Positions 1 to 7,237 of a stretch of DNA of 64,000 bases are shown piece by piece; position 1 is the stretch's first letter, and each line of letters starts with the position of its first letter. The position numbers and the translations under genes are program-made. The notes beneath the pieces were generated by a model that saw only the letters and a list, made by a program, of their open reading frames with translations, was not told the origin of the DNA and did not search any database. Source of the stretch: G963668435 sp963668435 (GTDB taxonomy: Bacteria > Latescibacterota > Latescibacteria > Latescibacterales > Latescibacteraceae); the NCBI GenBank assembly GCA_963668435.2, contig CAXXSC010000001.1, positions 828,485 to 892,484 of the forward strand, written 5' to 3'.

Positions 1-1966
1 GGCGTGAAGTCCAGATGTCACGTGGCTGGACACCGTCAGCGATGGCGATACAGGCCGCTGCTGCTGCGGCCTTGCCGATTTCGAACTCAACAGGGTGAAG
101 CCGGTAGGTCGAGGCTGCGATCCTTGTCAGCCCGATATTCTTTGCCGCCGCCATGAAACCGTCCACCTGTCTGGGGACGAGGGAGCCGAACGGTATCTGG
201 AAACGCCCACTGGAATTCTCGCCGCCAAAACTGCCGTCGCTGAGCTGTACATGTTTGAACTCGATATCGCGTTTACGTTCGCAGCCGACATCACAACGGT
301 GGATGTCGAGGAAATAGTGCCCGATTCCGACAGTATCATGAAAAAGCATTGCCCGTTTCGAGCGCGGTCTCAAAAGATGCTGCTGCCTGACAGTGAAAAG
401 CGCTTTCTGGCGACGTGCTTCGCGGATGTACGGGTACATGCTGAGACCGTCCTCCGTGCCCATGACATCGGGACGGTAGATCAGGTTGGACCAGCCGGTG
501 TTCTTGCCGGTGGCGGGATCAGTGGACCAGTTCTTCTCGTCACTCGGATCAAGGCTGGGGTCCTCGGGATCTCGCGGTGCCTCGTACCAGAGCCAGAAGA
601 GGAAGCCGAGCGAAAGTTCTTTGGCTTCTTGAAGTGCCGTTTCGCGTTCGGAGTCGGGGACATCGATGATCGGCTTTGCATTGTAGTCGTTCGATATCCA
701 GTTCACTTCTATGACATCACCCACGGCAGGGGGGCTGTGCTGCCAGTTCGGTGCACTGTAGCCCGGATAGCGGTTCGGGTCGCTGACATCGATCCATTTG
801 CCTATGACAAAGCGTTTCGAGTGCCCTGACGATTGCTCCGGGTCGAGAATACGGGCGTCGAGCATTCGGCGGTATGTCCAGAACGGCGGAATCCAGGGCA
901 GCGGCTTGTTCTCGTCGTTTTTCCTGTTCTCTGCGAAAACGACCGACTGCGCGTAGTCGTTCCAGCGCTGCATGAGGAACCAGCGGTTGTTGTCGACCAT
1001 GGTGAAGCGGTGACGGTTCTCTTCGTAGCTTGCCGGACGCTGGTTCCAGGGCAGACGGTTATCCTCGCCTTCTTTGCCCCATTCAACCGCGAATGTGTAA
1101 GTGAAGGACTGCTGGCAATCTGTCATCGGCTCAAGATAGCGCGGACTGCCGTCCTCATTGAAAAGTGAGGGCTCTTTCGTGTCTGCCGAGGCCTCGATCC
1201 CGATGCTGTAATCAATGCCGGCAAGCGGGAAAAGATCGCCGAGCTCGGTCGCGTCTATGGTGATTTTCGCGCTGATATCATATGTTTCGCTGCTTTCGAG
1301 CGATTTGAACCCGGCTCCTGTGACCGTTGTGCCGTCCTTGTGGACTGCGACCGGCACAGTCTGATAGCGGATGTCGAGAAGGCCGCTGCCGATATAGGGC
1401 TTGAGCATGTTGTCTATCGCCGTAACGCCGTCTTTCGGCAGGAAACTCATTCTCGATCCCCAGGCGTTGCCGGGTGAAAACTCGGTGCCGTTGATCCATT
1501 CGACCTCTTTATCGTAAGCTTTTGTTCCCGGACCGCCGTTCCGTTTCGCTGCCTTCGCCGTTTCGAGCGCTATCGCACGGTATATATCTCTGATTTCCTC
1601 ATGAAAACGGAAGAAGGATTTCGAGGCGCCGACTGTATATCGGCCTTGTTCGACCATGGAATTATCATCGGAGGCGGTGACTCCCTGTGAGGTATATTGC
1701 CCGCCGAGCCAGGTCGTTTCCTCGGTCATGATAATTTTTTTGATACCGTAGTCCGATGCCATTTCACAGGCCTGGAGTGCCGCAGCAAAACCGCCTGTTC
1801 CACCACCGACGATGAGAATGTCGCAACTGTTTGAAACGGCTGACTTTCCAGGTGTGTCCGTGCCTGTCCCGCAGGAAAGAAAGATAGTGGACAAAATTAT
1901 CGATAAAATGACTGCGAATACGTGTGACAGACCTTGAACACCGGCCTTTTTTTTCGTACTATACAT
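1..1966 (-). CDS. FAD-dependent oxidoreductase, lipoprotein (cut by window edge)
   Basis: Probable flavoprotein oxidoreductase of the FAD_oxidored (PF12831-like) type, held at the membrane as a lipoprotein. The frame is open from an ATG and runs off the left edge; about 655 codons are visible. Seen: a hydrophobic segment at residues 16-30 ending in IFLSC (Cys32, lipobox), then the dinucleotide-binding motif DILIVGGGTGGFAAALQ (49-65) and the block TTWLGGQYTSQGV typical of this family. Close to the cut, RLHPVEFEIGKAAAAAA resembles the last FAD-contacting block, so probably little of the C-terminus is missing. Such proteins often accompany polysaccharide utilisation genes, but the substrate is unknown. 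It is divergent from the endonuclease/phosphatase-like gene, with about 140 bp between them. Confidence 0.8.
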   Translation of the reverse strand, partial: MYSTKKKAGVQGLSHVFAVILSIILSTIFLSCGTGTDTPGKSAVSNSCDILIVGGGTGGFAAALQACEMASDYGIKKIIMTEETTWLGGQYTSQGVTASDDNSMVEQGRYTVGASKSFFRFHEEIRDIYRAIALETAKAAKRNGGPGTKAYDKEVEWINGTEFSPGNAWGSRMSFLPKDGVTAIDNMLKPYIGSGLLDIRYQTVPVAVHKDGTTVTGAGFKSLESSETYDISAKITIDATELGDLFPLAGIDYSIGIEASADTKEPSLFNEDGSPRYLEPMTDCQQSFTYTFAVEWGKEGEDNRLPWNQRPASYEENRHRFTMVDNNRWFLMQRWNDYAQSVVFAENRKNDENKPLPWIPPFWTYRRMLDARILDPEQSSGHSKRFVIGKWIDVSDPNRYPGYSAPNWQHSPPAVGDVIEVNWISNDYNAKPIIDVPDSERETALQEAKELSLGFLFWLWYEAPRDPEDPSLDPSDEKNWSTDPATGKNTGWSNLIYRPDVMGTEDGLSMYPYIREARRQKALFTVRQQHLLRPRSKRAMLFHDTVGIGHYFLDIHRCDVGCERKRDIEFKHVQLSDGSFGGENSSGRFQIPFGSLVPRQVDGFMAAAKNIGLTRIAASTYRLHPVEFEIGKAAAAAACIAIADGVQPRDIWTSR

Positions 1967-2109
1967 GACAGTTGTCACTCCGGATTTGTATGGGTAAGAA
2001 ATGTGTCGAGAGATGGATGACCCGGGGCCGGACAATATTTGCGGCCGCGTGTAAAAAATACAAAAATACACTTTTTTTTGCAATCATTATATAGGGAAAG
2101 AGAGATGCT

Positions 2110-2871
2110 GTGAAACGATCGATATGGTTTCTGCCTATAATTGTGTTAACTCTGGCCGCTGTTATTTCCTGCTCTGGGACATCCGCTAAGAATCGAAATG
2201 TCAGGATTATGACCTACAACCTTCACCACTGCGAGGGCGAGGATGGCATCTATGATGTGGCGCGGATTGCCCGGTTCATGCAGGAGCACAAAGCCGATAT
2301 CGTGCTGTGCCAGGAGGTTGACAACGGTTTCTCCGAACGATCGAAAATGGATGCTCAGCCGGAAATGCTTGCCGGGATGCTCGGCTATCACTCGTTCTAT
2401 GGCCCGAATATTGGCGATACATACGGCAATCTTCTCCTTTCGCGTTATCCGATAGTTTCAGCGGAAAATATCTCTCTGCCGAATCCCGACAACAAGGAGC
2501 CGCGCGGTCTCATTGCCGCCAAAATTGATATCGTTGGCAGCACATTTACTTTTCTTGTCACCCATCTGTCCGCTTTTTCGGATAACAACAGGACTGCTCA
2601 GGTCAAATTTCTCAAAGACTATCTGCCGCAATTCGGCAGTCGTGTCGTGTTCGGCGCCGATTTTAACACGAAACCTTCCGGCCAGCTGAGGCCTCTTCTC
2701 GAGGATGGTGGGATCATTGCCAGCCGCGATGGCATACTTGGTCTCGGTGAGGGCATCGACGATATTCTTGTATCCCGTGACCTGAAAGATTCGATAACTG
2801 ACGGCGCTGTTGTTGAGAATAAACTTTCTGATCATCCTGCGTACTGGATAGACTGCAAGATAGACCGCTGA
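2110..2871 (+). CDS. Endonuclease/exonuclease/phosphatase-fold lipoprotein
   Basis: Metal-dependent phosphoesterase of the EEP superfamily (DNase I/sphingomyelinase fold), 253 residues, exported and lipid-anchored. Start is GTG. Seen: lipobox AVISC with Cys21; MTYNLHH (34-40) with the Asn metal ligand; QEVD (68-71) with the catalytic Glu; THLSAF with His152; GADFNTKPSG with Asp184 and Asn186; and the terminal LSDHP with Asp241-His242. All key residues of the fold are present, so it should be active. The substrate cannot be told from sequence: nucleic acid, phosphoinositide-like lipid and sphingomyelin are all possible. A lipid-anchored location favours an extracytoplasmic phosphodiester. Confidence 0.85.
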   Translation: MKRSIWFLPIIVLTLAAVISCSGTSAKNRNVRIMTYNLHHCEGEDGIYDVARIARFMQEHKADIVLCQEVDNGFSERSKMDAQPEMLAGMLGYHSFYGPNIGDTYGNLLLSRYPIVSAENISLPNPDNKEPRGLIAAKIDIVGSTFTFLVTHLSAFSDNNRTAQVKFLKDYLPQFGSRVVFGADFNTKPSGQLRPLLEDGGIIASRDGILGLGEGIDDILVSRDLKDSITDGAVVENKLSDHPAYWIDCKIDR

Positions 2872-2976
2872 CCGATATTTGTGTGAGAGCCCGGAATACT
2901 GTGTTTTTTTGTGGCATGATGCTAAGCTGATAGTATATTAATGATTATATAAAATTCATCTAATGGAGGTTCAAAA

Positions 2977-4653
2977 ATGCGAAGACGAACATTTCTCTCT
3001 TCCGCCGCGACTGCGGCCTGCGTTGCCGGTACCGGTGTACTGTTGTCCGGCTGTTCCACAAAAAAAGACTACGATTTGATCATATCAGGCGGTACGGTCA
3101 TCGATGGAAGCGGCTCGCCCGGTGTCAAAATGGATGTTGCCGTTTCCGGTGATAAAATTGTCGCGATCGCACCCAATATCGATACGAAAAAAGCTGTGAA
3201 TGTGATCGATGCGCGAGGTAAGGCTGTATCACCCGGCTTCATCGATCCCCACACGCATACTGATATCCACCTTCTTATCAATCCGAAAGCGGAAAGTAAA
3301 ATCCGGCAGGGTGTCACAACCGAGATCGGCGGCAACTGCGGAAGCTCATGGTACCCGATTGCGGATGCCGATTTTGAGGAGGACAAGGAATCTCTCAAGG
3401 AGCGTTTCGATCTCGATCTCACATGGCGTGATCTCCCCGGTTTCTTCGCACGCCTGGACGAGACACCATCCTGCATGAATTTTGCCTCGCTCATAGGTAA
3501 TGGCACAATTCGCAATGCTGTCATGGGTCCCTATGAAAAGCCCGCTTCGGCCGATGATATGGCGGCAATGAAGAACATAATGCGAGAAAGCATGAAGGCC
3601 GGTGCTGTCGGTCTTTCATCAGGTCTCGAATATACGCCGAGCAGCCTTGCCGACACAGAAGAACTGATCGGGATATGCAGTGTCGTCGCCGAGTACGACG
3701 GTGTCTATGCGACCCATCTCAGGAGTGAGGACAAATACCTCATCGAGGCAATAGACGAGGCTGTCGAGATCAGGCGCAAATCAGGAGCAAGGCTTGAGAT
3801 ATCACATTTCAAGGCCGCGTATCCCGCCAACTGGGACAAGATCGATACCGCAATCGAGCATGTCGAGGCGGCTGAGCGTGAGCTGGGCGGTGTCCTCTGC
3901 GACCGTTACTCCTATCATGCCTATTCCACGGGGCTGTCCATGTTTTTCCCGCTTTGGGCGCGTGAGGGTAAATCCTCCGATTTTATCGCCAAGCTGAAAG
4001 ATACCTCGCTTGACAAAAAGATTCGCGATCATGTGGAAAAACGCGGGAAAGATATAGGTTCCTGGGACCGTGTGCTGCTCAGCTCGGTAAGGACCGACAA
4101 GAACAAACATGTCGAGGGAAAAACAGTGCTTGTGGCGGCGAAAGAGGCCGGCAAACCATGCTATGAATTCATGCGTGATCTGATTATCGAAGAGGAGAAC
4201 AATGTCGGTATGATCGGTTTCGCCATGAGCGAGGACAACCTGAAAAAGGTTCTTGCTAATCCGCTGGTCATCATTGGTTCGGACGGCAACTCGCTGGCGC
4301 CGTACGGTCCGCTCAGTGTGGGCAAACCCCATCCCCGTTCCTATGGCACATTCCCACGTGTTCTCGGCAGATTCGCCCGTGAGCAGGGTATCATGAGCAT
4401 GGAGACGGCGGTCAGAAAAATGTCCGGCCTTGCCGCCGATATGTTCGGTCTGACCGGGCGCGGTTACCTGAAACAGGGCAATTTTGCCGATGTGGTCGTC
4501 TTTGACCCCGACACCGTTATCGATAAGGCTGAATGGACCTCGCCGCATACCTATCCTGTGGGAATTGAGCATGTTATTGTCAACGGCGTGCCGGTTGTCA
4601 ACGGTGAAGAACATACCGGCGCCTGTCCGGGCAGAGTCCTGAGGAAAGTCTGA
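2977..4653 (+). CDS. Exported N-acyl-D-amino-acid deacylase (amidohydrolase)
   Basis: Zinc amidohydrolase of the D-aminoacylase branch, hydrolysing N-acyl-D-amino acids or a related amide. 558 residues. The N-terminus has both a twin-arginine motif (MRRRTFLSSAA) and a lipobox LLSGC (Cys26), so a Tat-exported lipoprotein is expected; characterised D-aminoacylases are mostly cytoplasmic. Seen: PGFIDPHTHTD with the metal ligands His92 and His94, GGNCGSSW with the bridging Cys121, THLRSED, LEISHFKA, and the family signature GSDGNSLAPYG followed by HPRSYGTFPRVLGRF. The start follows GGAGG (ATGGAGGTTCAAAA before the ATG). Periplasmic use on peptidoglycan-derived or environmental D-amino acids is inferred. 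Confidence 0.85.
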   Translation: MRRRTFLSSAATAACVAGTGVLLSGCSTKKDYDLIISGGTVIDGSGSPGVKMDVAVSGDKIVAIAPNIDTKKAVNVIDARGKAVSPGFIDPHTHTDIHLLINPKAESKIRQGVTTEIGGNCGSSWYPIADADFEEDKESLKERFDLDLTWRDLPGFFARLDETPSCMNFASLIGNGTIRNAVMGPYEKPASADDMAAMKNIMRESMKAGAVGLSSGLEYTPSSLADTEELIGICSVVAEYDGVYATHLRSEDKYLIEAIDEAVEIRRKSGARLEISHFKAAYPANWDKIDTAIEHVEAAERELGGVLCDRYSYHAYSTGLSMFFPLWAREGKSSDFIAKLKDTSLDKKIRDHVEKRGKDIGSWDRVLLSSVRTDKNKHVEGKTVLVAAKEAGKPCYEFMRDLIIEEENNVGMIGFAMSEDNLKKVLANPLVIIGSDGNSLAPYGPLSVGKPHPRSYGTFPRVLGRFAREQGIMSMETAVRKMSGLAADMFGLTGRGYLKQGNFADVVVFDPDTVIDKAEWTSPHTYPVGIEHVIVNGVPVVNGEEHTGACPGRVLRKV

Positions 4654-4660
4654 TAATATT

Positions 4661-4697
4661 AAATAAAAAAGCCTGCTATGAAAAACATAGCAGGCTT
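4661..4697 (-). terminator. Rho-independent terminator between convergent genes
   Basis: Perfect 10-bp stem GCCTGCTATG (4671-4680) and CATAGCAGGC (4686-4695) around an AAAAA loop. Read leftwards it is followed by TTTTTTATTT, so it ends the small secreted-protein transcript. It could also act on the rightward deacylase transcript, though the T-run on that side is poor. Confidence 0.85.
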
Positions 4698-4720
4698 GCA
4701 GCTCGACATGGAATCATAAT

Positions 4721-5116
4721 TTAATACGTTGCAGCGCTATAAGCATACCCATAAGAGTTCAGATGGCTTGATGAGCTTTCGACTTTCGCGATAACCCATT
4801 TCATATCACCATATTCAGTGAAATTACGGCTGGTGGCGCTTGTGCCGGAAGTACTCTGAATAACATAAACATACTCCCAAAGTTCCAGAGGCTGATATTG
4901 ATTGATTCCATACCCAGCCTGGGCACGAACTTCACCAGTACCGTCTTCGTTTACCACATCGACAGATGCCCAACAGTTCACTTTTGATGTGTTGACTGAG
5001 GCATAGTCATAGTCGGTGCCATTCATTGTAACTTCTGCTGTTGCACTCTGAGCGAAAACTTCACCGGAAAATGCGAGAACAGCAGCCATCATGATGAGAA
5101 TCAGTGCTTTGTTCAT
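4721..5116 (-). CDS. Small secreted protein, unknown function
   Basis: Not recognised. The chosen start is the ATG preceded by GGAGG with 8-nt spacing (GTGGAGGAACCAAAAATG); it gives MNKALILIMMAAVLAFSGEVFAQ, a clean Sec signal peptide with likely cleavage after FAQ, and 131 residues in all. The mature part is about 108 residues, polar, rich in Ser, Thr, Tyr and Asn, with one Cys, and ends SSSHLNSYGYAYSAATY. It could be a small beta-rich extracellular or surface protein. It lies directly downstream of the AT-rich foldase gene, overlapping its 3' end by 56 bp, and the leftward terminator follows, so the two are probably one transcript and the protein may be a client of the foldase (inference). 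Confidence 0.7.
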   Translation of the reverse strand: MNKALILIMMAAVLAFSGEVFAQSATAEVTMNGTDYDYASVNTSKVNCWASVDVVNEDGTGEVRAQAGYGINQYQPLELWEYVYVIQSTSGTSATSRNFTEYGDMKWVIAKVESSSSHLNSYGYAYSAATY

Positions 5117-6824
5117 TTTTGGTTCCTCCACTTTGGTGTATAGGGTTGCAATTGTGTCGAGCTGCCATATTATCAACTAACAATAAAATATGTGTGATAT
5201 TGTACTCTAAAACATATTTGTCTTTTAATTTTTCAATTCTCTTCTTTTCTGCAGCGGCTTTTTTCTTGTTGAACAGAGTATTTTTGATTGAATTTTGTGC
5301 GTCTTCAATGCTGATAGTGTGTAAGCCTTCTTCGTTATTTTTGATAATCAGGATGATTTGGCCGTTCTTGTTGAATGGGCCGAGGGGCTTGTTGTTGTCA
5401 GATGAGAAAATGGACTCAATTATTGTGCGGGGATAGGTTTTGCAATCTCGCTGTATGGTCAGATTTGATGAAGCAATGTTTGCGTTTTTGCTATTAAAAT
5501 CAAGTTTTTCAGTCTTTTTAAAGTGTTTTTCCCATATCTCGTATGTGTTTGTGTCTGCAAATCGTATTTCTTGGATGTTTGCCGTGCTGCTTTCGATGAA
5601 AAGGAGCGTGTTTTCTTTGTAATATTCTGAGATTTCCGATTCTGTTATGGTGATGTTTTTCGAAATTTCATGCTTGATATATGTTTCAAGAATTGTTTTA
5701 TGAATAAATGCTTCTCTTTCGTGGCGGATTTCTTCGTTATTAAGAATATTTTGGTGCATTCCGGTTTCGTAAAGAGTTTTGTTGATCACAAGGTCTGTCA
5801 AACATTCTCTTAGATCGCTGTTTTTGTTGATGGAAGGTTTGAACACTGCTTGATTGTACTCTTTTATGAAATTACCAATTGTAAACGAATGTAATTGATT
5901 ATCAGAAAAATAATACAACAGAACAATGTCTGTGATTTCGCTGAATGCTTTGGGGTCAATCTGGTTTGTGAGGCCTTCTGTTGTGATGATTTTGTGTAAT
6001 TGAGAGATGTTGTCGTCGTTGTATTCAATATGTGAATCGTCCTTGACTGTTGTATAAAAGGCTTTTTCCAGTTTGAACTGTTTTAGTCTTTTTATTTGTG
6101 AGGTTATTTTTTCTTTGTCTTTACGGTAATCTCTTTCTGGAATAATCTTTTTGTCTTTCAAATATGTAATTACAATACCCTTTTCTGTGCGTAGCGGAAG
6201 GCTGACGGTGTTAGGTTTTTGCATATAAAGCTCTTCGTTTATTTCCCAGAAGTACATGAATGGCCAATTTCCATATTTACTCTCAATGCAAATATCTTCA
6301 TTTTCTTTGCATTCTTTGCAGCAAAGTTGAAAAGATGATATGCAATCGAAATTGCTATATCGTTTTGCATATTTATTGTAAGAGTCGATGTCCCTAATAA
6401 TTATCAGATCAAAAAAATAGTTCACGCTTGCTTTGTGCCACGTCTCTTTGATCTCTTGCTCCGTAATCGCAATTTTTTTTAGAATTTCATTTTTGTAAAT
6501 CACTCCATATTTGTTTCGCTGTGTTATTATTGTTTTGTCAACGGCTTTGATGGTGTTTTTTGTTTCTGGATGTTTGTCGTAACCGAGTACATATGCATCG
6601 GCAAGGAGAAAGGCTCTGCCGATGAACCTGTTCGTCCAGGATTTTATTGTCATGCTATCGCTCTGGCCACCGTTAAAAGTTTCTCGATATTGCTTTTCGA
6701 GTTCAAGCGAAGTGATGGTAAAATCATCTCCAAAGATGATGGGGCTTGCGATAATATTTTCAGCTTGAGAATTGTTTATGTTAGCTGAAAAGTGAATAAT
6801 CAATATGATAATTGGGAAAAACAT
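5061..6824 (-). CDS. Exported SurA/parvulin-like peptidyl-prolyl isomerase homologue
   Basis: Probable periplasmic foldase, 587 residues, weakly similar in layout to the SurA/PrsA/PpiD group. Seen: hydrophobic N-terminus MFFPIIILIIHFSANINNSQA; two tandem units each containing a chaperone-type helix block (ITEQEIKETWHKASVNYFFDLIIIRD, residues about 119-145, split here by a few residues from the KKIA lead; ITESEISEYYKENTLLF in the second half) followed by a parvulin-like stretch (PLGPFNKNGQIILIIKNNEEG). Lys/Asn/Ile-rich and AT-rich, unlike neighbours, which suggests transfer. A Cys cluster (CCKECKENEDIC) sits near residue 170. Codons upstream of the ATG stay open and encode TRVRFN, so a non-ATG start giving a basic signal-peptide N-region is possible. 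The C-terminal 20-30 residues overlap the next gene and look unlike protein. Confidence 0.6.
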   Translation of the reverse strand: MFFPIIILIIHFSANINNSQAENIIASPIIFGDDFTITSLELEKQYRETFNGGQSDSMTIKSWTNRFIGRAFLLADAYVLGYDKHPETKNTIKAVDKTIITQRNKYGVIYKNEILKKIAITEQEIKETWHKASVNYFFDLIIIRDIDSYNKYAKRYSNFDCISSFQLCCKECKENEDICIESKYGNWPFMYFWEINEELYMQKPNTVSLPLRTEKGIVITYLKDKKIIPERDYRKDKEKITSQIKRLKQFKLEKAFYTTVKDDSHIEYNDDNISQLHKIITTEGLTNQIDPKAFSEITDIVLLYYFSDNQLHSFTIGNFIKEYNQAVFKPSINKNSDLRECLTDLVINKTLYETGMHQNILNNEEIRHEREAFIHKTILETYIKHEISKNITITESEISEYYKENTLLFIESSTANIQEIRFADTNTYEIWEKHFKKTEKLDFNSKNANIASSNLTIQRDCKTYPRTIIESIFSSDNNKPLGPFNKNGQIILIIKNNEEGLHTISIEDAQNSIKNTLFNKKKAAAEKKRIEKLKDKYVLEYNITHILLLVDNMAARHNCNPIHQSGGTKNEQSTDSHHDGCCSRIFR

Positions 6825-7055
6825 GTTAAATCTTACCCTTGTTAAGAAATGAACTAAAATACATTTAAAATCTTGCTAAATTGCGAAATATTTCCGTAAA
6901 GTGTTTTGAGTGGGTGTTAAAGTGAACATTGATATGAATATAATCGAATAAATGTTCGTGTCAATATTTTTTTTGACAAATGTTGAGAATGCCAAAAAAT
7001 AGTTGAGTGAATTAAAAACCGAATAGTAGAAAATTAGAAAAAAGTAAAAAATGCA

Positions 7056-7084
7056 TTGACATTTGGATTGTTTTGGCGTTAAAT
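7056..7084 (+). promoter_or_regulatory. Candidate sigma70-type promoter
   Basis: TTGACA at 7056-7061, 17-bp spacer, then TTAAAT at 7079-7084 (4 of 6 to TATAAT). It points at the 590-residue secreted protein and would give a 5' leader of roughly 145 nt. The choice rests on motif match only. Confidence 0.45.
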
Positions 7085-7153
7085 ACCTTTAGTACAATAA
7101 AGTTTTTTTTATCCGTTTTGTGTGGAACGGATGTAATAATAAACTGAGATAAG

Positions 7154-7188
7154 AAGGAGGTGATAGTCTGGAACAGAGTAAGTTGTAG
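7154..7188 (+). promoter_or_regulatory. Extended Shine-Dalgarno with possible CTG-start leader peptide
   Basis: AAGGAGGTGAT (7154-7164) is an 11-base complement to the usual 16S rRNA 3' end, much longer than a normal ribosome-binding site. It lies about 75 nt upstream of the secreted protein, which has its own GGGGG site. Seven nt after the GGAGG core there is CTG at 7168 followed by GAA CAG AGT AAG TTG TAG, a six-codon frame. Either a translated leader or a ribosome standby/mRNA-protecting site is possible. Confidence 0.4.
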
Positions 7189-7237
7189 ATTTCCGCAGTC
7201 AGTTAATCCGAATTCTACTGTGTGAAAAGGGGGAACA

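Larger units (their letters stand above)
6825..7237. other. AT-rich intergenic region between divergent genes
   Basis: A 413-bp non-coding stretch separating the leftward foldase gene from the rightward T9SS-type secreted protein. It is strongly AT-rich with several A/T runs. It holds a sigma70-like promoter and a very strong Shine-Dalgarno-like leader, described as separate entries. No gene was seen on either strand apart from the possible six-codon leader. Confidence 0.7.

Noticed and set aside
95..829. 244-codon rightward frame at the left edge
   Set aside because: It lies antisense to the FAD oxidoreductase, whose frame shows clear family motifs across the whole stretch.
3802..4614. 270-codon leftward frame
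   Set aside because: Antisense shadow of the N-acyl-D-amino-acid deacylase, with no signal, domain or ribosome site of its own.
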